Below, one piece after another: positions 8,654 through 17,217 of a stretch of DNA of 64,000 nucleotides. The stretch lies in contig NC_019676.1 of NCBI RefSeq assembly GCF_000316625.1, positions 1,475,001 to 1,539,000 on the forward strand. Direction: 5' to 3'. The notes under the pieces were generated by a model, which did not search any database, was not told where the DNA came from, and worked only from the letters and a program-made list of their open reading frames with translations. This DNA is from Nostoc sp. PCC 7107 (GTDB lineage Bacteria > Cyanobacteriota > Cyanobacteriia > Cyanobacteriales > Nostocaceae). Position numbers and translations under genes: made by a program. Within the stretch, counting starts at the first letter, position 1. Each line of letters begins with the position of its first letter.

Positions 8654-9511
8654 TTATAGACCGGCATTAAACCAAAATTTGTGTCTGACATCGTTTACAT
8701 AATGTCTTAAGGCAATATGTTTAGCAGCATAACGATCAGGATAAACAAATTGGTCATCTACGTTGATAATATATTTATCTGCCGCTAATGGTTTAGCATC
8801 GTCATTGTGCATAGCTAAATGCACTACAGTTTGGTCTGTATAAAAGATAGGTGAATCGACAAATTTTTCTACTCTTTCTAGTGGCTTGTACCAATCTAGT
8901 TGTTTTTTGAGAATAAAAAAGCCTGCATTTACCGGATTGAGTTTGTCAGTAGCTTCTAAAAGAATGCGCTCATCTAAAGAAGGTTTACAATCAGGTAAAT
9001 ACCAAGTAGAGCTATCATCAGATGCACATAATTTAATTAAATCCGTCGCTCCAGGAAAAAACAAAATATCAGCATCAGTGTAAATTGTTGGCTCTGTAAT
9101 ATCGAGTGACATCAATGCCGCTAATCTTCTCCACATAGCCATCGTTGGGCGGTGGGGATGATTCAAGGCATAGTCAAAAATATAATGAGGGATTTGTGGA
9201 TTAGCTAGGTCTTTCCAATCAACAACATTTACACAAGGATGAATTTGGCATAATACATTCCGAGAATTTATTGTATAGCTACCATCAGAAATGACGGTAA
9301 ATTTATTGGGAATGCCAACATGGCGAATAAATGAGCGAATGCTGGCAACTTGTACTGGTAAATCTCGTTCGCAAGAAAAAGAATAAACGTTGATATCAAC
9401 TTGGCGAGATTGTTTTATAGGAAATTTGCTAATTTTAGCAACTAATTTCGTATATAAATTGCTGATAACTTGCCCTTGAATTCTAGCAGCATGGTAGCCA
9501 ATATTTACCAT
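8654..9511 (-). CDS. GT-A fold glycosyltransferase-like protein
   Basis: The 285-residue product is not a standard GT2 but shows GT-A fold hallmarks: PTIYTDADILFFPGA (about residues 137-151) contains a DxD motif flanked by hydrophobic strand residues, as in GT8-like nucleotide-sugar transferases, and NPVNAGFFILKK resembles the second conserved block (NAG) of that superfamily. There is no signal peptide. It is the first gene after the hepA homologue and is coupled to the downstream GT4. Exact family uncertain; activity inferred from fold motifs and context. Confidence 0.7.
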   Translation of the reverse strand: MVNIGYHAARIQGQVISNLYTKLVAKISKFPIKQSRQVDINVYSFSCERDLPVQVASIRSFIRHVGIPNKFTVISDGSYTINSRNVLCQIHPCVNVVDWKDLANPQIPHYIFDYALNHPHRPTMAMWRRLAALMSLDITEPTIYTDADILFFPGATDLIKLCASDDSSTWYLPDCKPSLDERILLEATDKLNPVNAGFFILKKQLDWYKPLERVEKFVDSPIFYTDQTVVHLAMHNDDAKPLAADKYIINVDDQFVYPDRYAAKHIALRHYVNDVRHKFWFNAGL

Positions 9512-9585
9512 TAAATTTACCTCAAAAATATAGAAAAATTATTAACTGTAAATGAGTAATGCTAGAAAAACATGAAGTATAAAAT

Positions 9586-9613
9586 TTCATACTTCATACT
9601 TCACACTTCACAC
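9586..9613. repeat. STRR, four heptamers (TTCATAC/TTCACAC)
   Basis: Two TTCATAC units at 9586-9599 are followed by two TTCACAC units at 9600-9613. It lies just after the stop codon of the hepA homologue. Heptanucleotide STRRs are known from heterocystous cyanobacteria. Confidence 0.85.
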
Positions 9614-9617
9614 TTCT

Positions 9618-11468
9618 TTACCCCGCTTGACCCATTTCGTATTGAGTCTTGTGATATTCCCAAAGCTTACCTTTTAGCTCTAGGAGTTCTTGATATTTAC
9701 CTTGTTCAACGATGCGTCCTTGTTCTAAAACAACAACTTTATCGGCGTTGGCGATAGTAGAAAGACGATGAGCGATCGCAATTACTGTCCGACCTACAGA
9801 GAGTTTTTCCAATGATTCTTGAATCAAGCGTTCAGTGACAGAATCTAAGGCGCTGGTGGCTTCATCTAAAATCAAAATTTCTGGGTCACGTAGCAAAGCC
9901 CGCGCGATCGCAATTCGCTGGCGTTGTCCTCCAGATAATCTTACGCCTCGGTCTCCTAATTTGGTGTCAAAACCTTCTGGCATGTCTTCAATAAATTCCA
10001 GCGCATTTGCTAAACGTGCAGCTTCTCGAATGTCTGCTGCGGTTGCGCCGGTTGTCCCATAAGCAATATTTTGCCAAACAGAAGTGTTGAAAATAAATGT
10101 GTCTTGACTGACTACTGCAATTTTATGTCGTAATGAAGTGATGTCAAATTTTGGGATATCAACCCCATCAATCATCACATGACCTTCTGTCGGATCATAA
10201 AATCTCGGAATTAAATCAATTAATGTACTTTTACCTGCGCCAGTTGCGCCGACTAACGCTGTTGTTTTGGCTTTTTCAATGCTCAGAGTGACGTTATTTA
10301 GCACTAAATGATTGGGGTCGTAACCAAAATCTACAGAAACAATATCAATAGAATGTTTTAACTCAGCAAATTTGATGTTGCCATTCTGTAAGTAGGTTTT
10401 ATCATCAGTCCTAACTAAATCTTTGATGTTGTCTGCTGCACCTACAAGTGTACTCAGATGCGCTCTTGTACCATTAATATCTTGAATAATGGGTACAACT
10501 CGAAACAACACAAAGAAAAATGTGAGTAATGATGCAACTTGGAGTGTGCCATTCACCACAAACACCGTAAAGGCAAAAATAATCATCCCGATGAGAATTG
10601 TACTAGCTATACTTTCGGCTAGAGGTCTCACCAATGCCCAAATTAAGATAACTTTTTTGGAAGTACTGACTACATTATCACTAGCTTGGTAAAAACGTTG
10701 TCGCTCAAAAGCTTGAGTGCCAAACGCCTGTACCGTGCGAATTCCGTTAATAAATTCTATGGCTGTGGAGGTAAAGTGACCGTTAGCAATAGAAGTACTA
10801 AAACTTGTTTCTCTGGCACGCGCATTGAGGGTTGATAAACCTACACCGGCTAAGGTAAATAAAAGTAGAGAAACGATAGACAACTGCCATGATAATAAAA
10901 ACATTGAGATAAAGTAGACAGTGGCAGTGATAGTTCTAGTCATCAAAAAAGCCGCACCACTAAACCACTGTTTAATGCGCTCAATTTCTGTAGTAATTGT
11001 ATTGATCAGTTCCCCAGAACGCGTTGTTGCAAAGTAGCTTAAAGGTAAATTTTGCAACTGCTCAAAAATTTGCTTCCGCAGGCGATCGGCTAAATACAGT
11101 TGAGTGCTTTCTGTATATACTTGCGCTAAATAATTAAAGCCAGCCCGTATCCAGGTACTCAATAAAATCAGCAAAGATATTCGATATAGTCTACTAACTG
11201 CCGAAGTATTGGCGGCTAAAATCCAAATATCAAACCACTCGACACCAGTTTGAATAGGTTTAGCATTGGGATTAGTTAAATTTTGCAAGAATGAAAGCAA
11301 AAAACCAATACTAAAACCTTCAAATGTAGCTGCTAAAAATGAAAATACTAAAGCAAATATAGCAACTTTGCGGAAATGTTTAAATTCTCGCAATATGAGG
11401 TAGTTTTCTTGCCAGAATTTACTAGTCTTAAATAAATTGTTTAATTGTTGTTTTAGTTTAACAAGCAT
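9618..11468 (-). CDS. hepA: ABC exporter, HepA homologue (fused permease and ATPase)
   Basis: The 616-residue half-transporter has an N-terminal six-helix exporter domain (about residues 33-335) and a C-terminal nucleotide-binding domain. Motifs are intact: Walker A GATGAGKST (407-415), Q-loop near VVSQDTF, signature LSGGQRQR (511-518), Walker B ILILDEATSALDS (531-543) and the H-loop in IAIAHRLSTI. MsbA-like proteins work as homodimers. HepA of Anabaena is needed to lay down the heterocyst envelope polysaccharide. Identification rests on its place directly downstream of a HepC-like sugar transferase within the matching island; exporters of this type are common, so the symbol depends on synteny. 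Confidence 0.85.
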   Translation of the reverse strand: MLVKLKQQLNNLFKTSKFWQENYLILREFKHFRKVAIFALVFSFLAATFEGFSIGFLLSFLQNLTNPNAKPIQTGVEWFDIWILAANTSAVSRLYRISLLILLSTWIRAGFNYLAQVYTESTQLYLADRLRKQIFEQLQNLPLSYFATTRSGELINTITTEIERIKQWFSGAAFLMTRTITATVYFISMFLLSWQLSIVSLLLFTLAGVGLSTLNARARETSFSTSIANGHFTSTAIEFINGIRTVQAFGTQAFERQRFYQASDNVVSTSKKVILIWALVRPLAESIASTILIGMIIFAFTVFVVNGTLQVASLLTFFFVLFRVVPIIQDINGTRAHLSTLVGAADNIKDLVRTDDKTYLQNGNIKFAELKHSIDIVSVDFGYDPNHLVLNNVTLSIEKAKTTALVGATGAGKSTLIDLIPRFYDPTEGHVMIDGVDIPKFDITSLRHKIAVVSQDTFIFNTSVWQNIAYGTTGATAADIREAARLANALEFIEDMPEGFDTKLGDRGVRLSGGQRQRIAIARALLRDPEILILDEATSALDSVTERLIQESLEKLSVGRTVIAIAHRLSTIANADKVVVLEQGRIVEQGKYQELLELKGKLWEYHKTQYEMGQAG

Positions 11469-11541
11469 GAGTTTTTGAACAAATATTTCCTAATTCCTAC
11501 AGGTTGCTATGGATGCTCTGTGATTATTTAGCTTTAGTTTA

Positions 11542-11574
11542 AGTGCGGCAAATGAAGTCATCAATTACCGCACT
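11542..11574 (-). terminator. imperfect hairpin between hepC and hepA
   Basis: AGTGCGG (11542-11548) pairs with CCGCACT (11568-11574), with partial extension of the stem inwards. There is no strong T-run after it on the minus strand, so it may be an attenuator, an mRNA end or a regulatory palindrome in the 158-bp hepC-hepA gap. Confidence 0.4.
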
Positions 11575-11626
11575 GCTGGGAAAGATTTTGAGCTAAAGAG
11601 AGAAGATAGCAGTCAATAATTAGTAA

Positions 11627-12421
11627 TTATGAATTATTAATTATTAAGTTTGATTCTGTCTGGACTGGCCAGGAACTTGTAATGACAGGTAATTGATTAA
11701 GTTGTAGTTGTGCTTCTGCACTCAATCGGACTGCTGCTTCTAAAGTCCAACAACGAGATTCGATAAAACTCATATCACCCCGCAGTACATTGAATAACTG
11801 TGGTAAATTTTCGAGGCCATATTGACGCATCCAACGACCTAACGGTGTAATTTTGCGCTTGGTTGTGGTGGAGAATTTAATAGCTCGAAAGAGTTTACCG
11901 CGTTCTCCTACATACCACTCACCAGAAAATAGCGATTCTGATGAGGTAATTTGCAACAAGACAAGCAAGATAACCATGACTGGAGTTAGTAATAGCAGCA
12001 TGACTAAAGCTGCAATCCAATCAATGATTCGCAGGAACCATCCCCAAGGTTGGCTATTTTGTTTAAACAGTAAATTTTCTGAAGATCCGTAAAGAAACAT
12101 CGGCTTATGAGCTTCTTTACAAGCATCCGCCCAAAACTTTACCCAAGTCTCACCAATTTTAGGGTCTACACTGACCAAATTAACCGGGGAATATTTTAAG
12201 CAATCGATTAATAATTGCTTGTTTTCTAAAGCTGGTAAATATGGCTGTTGCAGTTTATCGGGAGATTTGACTAATAACTGACCACGCCGCCATTGTAGTG
12301 TGCAGTATGGAGTGCTTTGCGGAGTTTCACTATAAGTAGTCTGTAGAGTACGAACTAATGAGCTAGTCATGTGTCTTTGGATTAGTACGATAGTAAATTG
12401 CTGATCTCGAAGATGATTCAT
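11627..12421 (-). CDS. hepC: HepC-like initiating sugar transferase, degenerate
   Basis: The 264-residue product has a unique N-terminal region (1-125), one hydrophobic helix (about 131-157) and a bacterial sugar-transferase core (GERGKLFRAIKFSTTT, LGRWMRQ, NVLRGDMSFI). Active phosphoglycosyl transferases use an Asp-Glu dyad in the motif SLDELPQ; here it reads GLENLPQ (202-208), so the dyad is Glu-Asn. The later VGPRP block reads IESRC and the usual C-terminal RPGITG segment is absent. Anabaena HepC is described as a galactosyl-lipid-carrier-transferase-like protein required for the envelope polysaccharide. Position next to hepA supports the name; catalytic competence is doubtful. Confidence 0.75.
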   Translation of the reverse strand: MNHLRDQQFTIVLIQRHMTSSLVRTLQTTYSETPQSTPYCTLQWRRGQLLVKSPDKLQQPYLPALENKQLLIDCLKYSPVNLVSVDPKIGETWVKFWADACKEAHKPMFLYGSSENLLFKQNSQPWGWFLRIIDWIAALVMLLLLTPVMVILLVLLQITSSESLFSGEWYVGERGKLFRAIKFSTTTKRKITPLGRWMRQYGLENLPQLFNVLRGDMSFIESRCWTLEAAVRLSAEAQLQLNQLPVITSSWPVQTESNLIINNS

Positions 12422-13258
12422 GCCAAAGACTTTGATCTGAATCTTGTATTGCTATAAAACTTAGTAGATGACTGATGACAAAAATATGCTTCAAATAGCC
12501 ATCTTGCAGAAGTTTGCTGCTCTGAAGATGGCGAAATAACAAAGATAATAACTAGTACAGGTTGGCGGAAATAAACAGAGTATATGGAATTGCTAAAAGG
12601 CTTGTGGTATCACTATTCTTTTTTTTCCTTTTGACTCCTTCAGAGTGACGTTCCTGCGTCGCTAACGCCACTTGCTTCTCCTAATCGGAGACGCTACACG
12701 AACAAGTCGGGAAACCCGCCCACCCTTCGGGTTCAGCAGTCCGCCATCTCCTGACGGAGACGCTACGCGAACGACGGGAACCGCCAAGACGGGGGCTGCT
12801 TCACCGCAGTGGCTCACTTTTTACTTTTGCCTTGTTGTACTAGGTAGATAGCAATCAATATTTGGGAAAATATTGCAGGTAAACTCGCTGTTTTTTAGGT
12901 AGCAAAGATATTGGATAGATGTAGAGGTAAATCATCCAATTATTCTTTTGCTCCATCCTTGATAAGTTTGTGAGATTTGGTCTACCTTGGTTGTTAATTT
13001 GTTGAGTCGAAGAAAACTAGTCCACTTTTGTCTTTTAGCTGCTTGAAAGGAGCTTTAATCTCTAGGATATAAGAGTCTGTAGAAATGACTATATACTGAA
13101 CTTAATTCTTTATTTAGTCTTTAAAATCATGCGATTTAATCATCATAATTATAAAGCTGATATAAATATACTTAATTTTTACTCAGTACTTAAGATTTAA
13201 ATTTAACAGTTAAAGTGTTTAATCAAGACATTTATCCAGGCAAAAATATGCAAAAAAA
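12422..13258. other. long non-coding region upstream of hepC
   Basis: Over 800 bp between the Wzc-like gene and hepC carries no credible ORF. It holds a MITE with repeat cargo (12552-12843) near hepC and an A/T-rich part (12850-13258) with no further recognisable element. Because a terminator closes the upstream transcript at 13259-13299, the hepC promoter must lie in here. I found no GTA-N8-TAC (NtcA-type) site by eye. Confidence 0.6.
12552..12843. mobile_element. MITE-like element, CTAGTAC family, copy 1 with repeat cargo
   Basis: The ends CTAGTACAG (12552-12560) and TTGTACTAG (12835-12843) are inverted copies. Subterminal blocks GGAATTGC, AAAAGGCTT and TATCACTATTCTTT, and TTTTTACTTTTGCCTTG at the other end, match the copy at 46427-46589 in inverted orientation. 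The middle (about 12640-12820) is filled with the interspersed repeat containing AAGTCGGGAAACCCGCCCAC and CCGCAGTGGCTCAC. There is no transposase, so it would need to be mobilised in trans. Confidence 0.7.
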
Positions 13259-13299
13259 ATATGTGCGATCGCCTCCACCAAAAGAGCGATCGCACATAT
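13259..13299 (-). terminator. intrinsic terminator built from HIP1 palindromes
   Basis: ATATGTGCGATCGC (13259-13272) and its exact complement GCGATCGCACATAT (13286-13299) form a 14-bp stem with a 13-nt loop. On the minus strand the stem runs directly into a T-run (complement of the A-run at 13252-13258). It lies 20 bp past the stop of the Wzc-like gene and should end that transcript. Confidence 0.8.
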
Positions 13300-13318
13300 C
13301 TAAGATGTATCGTTTTTA

Positions 13319-15547
13319 CTATTTTTCTACTGCTTGTTTCAAAGCCAAACGATATTCTTTAGGATACTGGACAAAACTTCTGTCAGAGGTAGAAACGCCA
13401 TTAGCGACAACCCCAATCAGATTTAACTTCCTCAACATCCCTGTAGCTTGAGCAAGTTGGTTGCGAGTCACAACACCCATACTGGCTACCAAGACCACAC
13501 TCCGACAAGAGGATGCGGTCAACATTGCATCTACCAATCCTAAGACTGGTGGAGCATCTATCAGTACCAAATCATAATTCTCTTCAAAGGTTCGCATCAG
13601 TTGTATCATCCGGGGAGAACTCAACAGATGAGCCGGATCGGTAGGTTTCGGCCCCGCCGTCAAAATATCGATGTAGGCTGAACCTAAAGATTGAATCCCA
13701 ATCTCATTTGGTAATGTCACCTCACTACTGAGCAAAGTTGATAGTCCTTGTTCATTGGGCAGATTTAGCTGTTCGTGCAAACTGGGATCGCGTAAGTTGG
13801 CATCAATTAGTAAGACTCGTTTGTGTAACCGCGCCGCACTCATCGCCAAACCCAACGCCATACCAGATTTCGCTTCATCGGGTAACGCTGAAGTAATCAT
13901 CAAAGACTTTAAACTAGATACAGTGTTGAGCAGTTCAATATTTTTGTAAATTAAATCCAGCGATTCCCAACGTGGTGGCGACTGTAGCACCTGAATTGTC
14001 CAAGGTGCAGACGTTTCTGGCTTACCAAAAGGTAACTTGATAATTGAATCTCTGGCTTTGGCTGGCGGAAGTTTGGGCGTTGTGCCTAATAACGGTAAAG
14101 CTACTTGCTTCTCTAACTCAGCAGTTGTATGTACAGCATCATCAGAAGCCTCTCGTAAGAAGGCCGCAATACCGCCCAACATTAACCCCACAACAGCACC
14201 TAATAAGAGATTTTGTTGTAAGTTGGGGCCTAACTGCACACCATTGTGGGGTTCTTCCACAACTTCCCAATTAAATCCACCTTTGGCTAGTTCTTGACGC
14301 AATTGTTGTTCGGCTCTTAACAGTTGCTCTAACCTTTCCCGGCTAAATTGCAGCTGTGGTTGAATGCGATTGTAATAAGCTAACAAAGGCGGGAAGCGTT
14401 TGATTTCCAGCCGTAATTGAGTTTCTTTTTGTGCCAAAGTTTGATCGCGGGCGCTCAATGCAACTATAGTTGTTTGAGTTTCTACTAATGAACTAGCAAG
14501 GTTTAAATCAATTTGGCCAAACTGTCCTTGTTCTAACAACGAGTCTCTAGAACTAACTACGCCAGAGGACTTTGTACCTAAAGTCCGGCCTACTTCTTGT
14601 TCTAACAAAGCTTTTTGGCTAATCAATTGTTCTTGCAACTTCTGCACAGTGGGCGTTTCATCTGTGAAGCGCAAGCGTTCTTGAGCCAGTGCGAGTTCTG
14701 TTTTTTGGATTTCGTTGAGCAACCCTTGATAGCGAGTAGACTGACTCAACCGTGAAGCCACTAGGGCATTTTGGGGAGAACGATTAAGTTGTTCTTCTAA
14801 AGATTTTTGTCGTGCGATCGCCTCTTGATATTGAGAGCGAGTTGTACGACGTTCTTGCTCAACATTATTCAAAGCATCTTCTAGAGCTTTGGCTTGAGCC
14901 ACGGGATCGATTAAGTTCTGGTTGCGGCGGAATCTTTGCAAGTTAGATTCAGCTGCATTTACCTCTTCACTAGCCTTACTCAACTGTTCCCGAATAATTT
15001 GTAGACCTTTTTGCAGACGCGCATCTTGCTGTTGTTTATTGTATTCTACATAAACTTCCCGAACAGCCGTCAACACTTTTTGTGTCTTTACTGGGTCTTG
15101 AGCAGTATATTCTACTTGGAAAATCTTTGTGGCGACATTATCTTCTTTGGTTTTTAATTGGTTTAATGCCAAAGCGCTTTTAACATCACCTACAGTAATA
15201 TCTGGATATTCTCGACGCAGCTTATCAACTGCTTTTTGAATCAGTCCTGAACTCTGCATGAGATTTAGCTGAGTGGCTGTGTCTATCTCTACATTAGATT
15301 CAGTGAATTGATTTTCTACTCCACCTGTTTCTTTTTTACCTTGGTAGTTAGGCTCTACTAGCAGTTGCATTGAGCTTTTATAAGTAGGCTTTGTCTTAGC
15401 CGTCATAATTGCTGCCATAGCAATTGAAGCCACAAATACTGCGATAAACCAAGGAAACCTGCGAATAAAAACTGCTAATATTTGTCCATAGCCCGGCTCT
15501 GTGTCAGCAATTGTATTTACACTGGGATTAAGACTAGTCTGAACCAC
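13319..15547 (-). CDS. Wzc-like polysaccharide co-polymerase with degenerate tyrosine-kinase domain
   Basis: The GTG start at 15547 is chosen because AAGGA precedes it at proper spacing. The 742-residue product has an N-terminal membrane helix (about 31-50), a long periplasmic coiled coil (about 130-420) of the Wzz/GNVR type, a second membrane helix, and a C-terminal BY-kinase-like domain. Walker A reads LPDEAKSG (555-562) in place of the usual PGEGKST, Walker A' reads LLIDANLRDP, and Walker B reads LVLIDAPP (660-667). Only two tyrosines lie near the end rather than a tyrosine cluster. Family members control chain length and export. Its place before hepC and hepA fits the HEP island; kinase activity is questionable. 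Confidence 0.85.
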   Translation of the reverse strand: MVQTSLNPSVNTIADTEPGYGQILAVFIRRFPWFIAVFVASIAMAAIMTAKTKPTYKSSMQLLVEPNYQGKKETGGVENQFTESNVEIDTATQLNLMQSSGLIQKAVDKLRREYPDITVGDVKSALALNQLKTKEDNVATKIFQVEYTAQDPVKTQKVLTAVREVYVEYNKQQQDARLQKGLQIIREQLSKASEEVNAAESNLQRFRRNQNLIDPVAQAKALEDALNNVEQERRTTRSQYQEAIARQKSLEEQLNRSPQNALVASRLSQSTRYQGLLNEIQKTELALAQERLRFTDETPTVQKLQEQLISQKALLEQEVGRTLGTKSSGVVSSRDSLLEQGQFGQIDLNLASSLVETQTTIVALSARDQTLAQKETQLRLEIKRFPPLLAYYNRIQPQLQFSRERLEQLLRAEQQLRQELAKGGFNWEVVEEPHNGVQLGPNLQQNLLLGAVVGLMLGGIAAFLREASDDAVHTTAELEKQVALPLLGTTPKLPPAKARDSIIKLPFGKPETSAPWTIQVLQSPPRWESLDLIYKNIELLNTVSSLKSLMITSALPDEAKSGMALGLAMSAARLHKRVLLIDANLRDPSLHEQLNLPNEQGLSTLLSSEVTLPNEIGIQSLGSAYIDILTAGPKPTDPAHLLSSPRMIQLMRTFEENYDLVLIDAPPVLGLVDAMLTASSCRSVVLVASMGVVTRNQLAQATGMLRKLNLIGVVANGVSTSDRSFVQYPKEYRLALKQAVEK

Positions 15548-15604
15548 TTTTATTATCCTTCTCTGCGAGACGCTACACGAACAACTAACAAGCCAGATAA
15601 ATAA

Positions 15605-16693
15605 TTAATGAGTTATACAAGTTTGATCAATAAGTTGCTCAACTTTCTGGAAAAACACTGGTTCTGAAAAATTATTCACTGCATGATTACGAATATTTTC
15701 ATAATTCCAAGTGATGCGTCCGGACTCTAGTAATGCAGCTTGTAGAGAGTCTGGTGTTTGTCTTTTAAAAAATACTCCAGTAGTACCGTTGATTTGGGTA
15801 TCTAAAACACCACCAGCGCCATAGGCAATTACTGGTGTACCACTAGCGTTGGCTTCTACAGGGACTAATCCATAGTCTTCTAAGGCTGCAACAATCACCG
15901 ATTTAGCTTTAGAAAATAAGTCTTTACGTTGGCGATCGCTCACATGACCTAAAAATTCAATATTATCTAATGCTTTGGCTTTTAAACGTGCTTGTTCCGG
16001 GCCGTCACCTGAGATTAATAACCGCCACCCCAACCAATTAAAAGCTTCGACAATTATATCTAGTCGCTTATAACTGATCATCCGTGCAGATGCCAAAAAA
16101 TAATCTTCTTTGGTATCTGAATAAACAAAGTTACTGGTATCAATTGGATAGTTAACTACAATTGCTGGTTTGCCATAAATCTGTTGAATTCTTTTAGCAA
16201 CAACGCTGGAATTAGCAATGTAAAGATCAGGTTCCTGAGCATATTTCAGGTCTACATTCCTCATCAATTGGAAAATTTGTTCAATTAATGGTGCAAAATA
16301 TCTATAATCTCCATATTCTCGCAAATATGTTTCTGTATCCCACAAAAAACGGGTGACATTATGACAAAAACAAACATGGCGAGCATCAAGACGTTTGCGT
16401 ACAGCTTTGGCAAAACTAGTGCTGCTGCTGATAATTAAATCGTAGTCTTGTAAATCTAAAGCCCGAAAGGCAGGAAAGTAAAATGGTGCCATCATTCTAA
16501 AATATTTAGCTGCACCCGGAATTTTTTGTAAAAAAGTTGTGTTGACTATCCTCTCACGTAAATCAATGGTTTTTTGTTGGTCGTATAAAGAAGTAAAAAT
16601 ATCTGCTTCAGGGTAGCGCTTACATAATAATTCAAATACGCGCTCTGCCCCTCCACGCTGAGTTAAATAATCATGGACGAGAGCAATTTTCAT
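15605..16693 (-). CDS. glycosyltransferase family 4 (WbaZ-like)
   Basis: The 362-residue product opens MKIALVHDYLTQRGGAERVF, a GT4 acceptor-domain signature, and continues with HVCFCHNVTRFLWD and PDLYIANSSVVAKRI. The donor domain has DYFLASARMISYKRLDIIV, ISGDGPEQARL and EDYGLVPVEANASGTPVIA, with an E-x7-E-like acidic pair. This subgroup often acts as a mannosyl- or other early-acting transferase in O-antigen-like pathways, but the sugar cannot be assigned here. It is transcribed with the Wzc-like gene (57-bp gap) and separated from the genes upstream by a hairpin and a repeat. Confidence 0.87.
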   Translation of the reverse strand: MKIALVHDYLTQRGGAERVFELLCKRYPEADIFTSLYDQQKTIDLRERIVNTTFLQKIPGAAKYFRMMAPFYFPAFRALDLQDYDLIISSSTSFAKAVRKRLDARHVCFCHNVTRFLWDTETYLREYGDYRYFAPLIEQIFQLMRNVDLKYAQEPDLYIANSSVVAKRIQQIYGKPAIVVNYPIDTSNFVYSDTKEDYFLASARMISYKRLDIIVEAFNWLGWRLLISGDGPEQARLKAKALDNIEFLGHVSDRQRKDLFSKAKSVIVAALEDYGLVPVEANASGTPVIAYGAGGVLDTQINGTTGVFFKRQTPDSLQAALLESGRITWNYENIRNHAVNNFSEPVFFQKVEQLIDQTCITH

Positions 16694-17140
16694 AGATTTT
16701 ATTCAATCTGCTACTAAATTTTTTCAGCTAAAGATTTTAGTCAATTACTACTAAAACTTTCGTGTTTAGCACTATAAAGTTTTGCAATTAAGTTATTAGT
16801 TAATTAGAATACTTTTTGGCAATATTTATCAGATATTTAAACTTGATTAAATTATTTATAATAGTTAATTCTGACTAAAAATCATTGTTCCGTAAAAATA
16901 TTCCTTTAGGCATAGAATAAACCGAGAGTTATAAAAATTGAGGGACTCATACCATTTTGGATTTTAGATTTTGCGAAAAGCTGCGTGGGCGGATTTCCCG
17001 ACTTGAGCAAACTTTTCAAGACGGATTTTGGATTGTGAAAGGTTTTGTTGGTAAGCTTTTCAGCACTCAATCTGGCGCAATTATTTTTCAAATTGGTATC
17101 TAATTGTTCACAAATGATTCAATTGAATATAGAAAGGCTC
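16694..17140. other. spacer with an interspersed repeat
   Basis: This stretch has no credible gene. The part at 16954-17040 resembles the interspersed repeat elsewhere (a GCGTGGGCGGATTTCCCGAC block flanked by STRR-like TTTTGGA and TTTTAGA units). The A/T-rich part at 16694-16920 probably carries the promoter for the GT4/Wzc pair, but no defined motif is visible. Confidence 0.5.
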
Positions 17141-17173
17141 AGATACCCGAACTATTCAATAATTCGGGTATCT
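17141..17173 (-). terminator. hairpin after the SAF-domain oxidoreductase gene
   Basis: AGATACCCGAA (17141-17151) pairs perfectly with TTCGGGTATCT (17163-17173); the inner bases extend the stem with one mismatch. It lies 45 bp after the stop of the oxidoreductase and belongs to the same hairpin family as those at 1234 and 23043. No long T-run follows. Confidence 0.6.
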
Positions 17174-17217
17174 CTTTATCTAACAATGATTGAGGCTAGT
17201 GATATCAAAACAAACTT

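Noticed and set aside
13215-13451. 78-codon plus-strand ORF over the Wzc 3' end
   Set aside because: It runs through the terminator hairpin and antisense to a well-supported gene.
16906-17091. 61-codon minus-strand ORF
   Set aside because: It is translated from interspersed repeat and STRR-like DNA.
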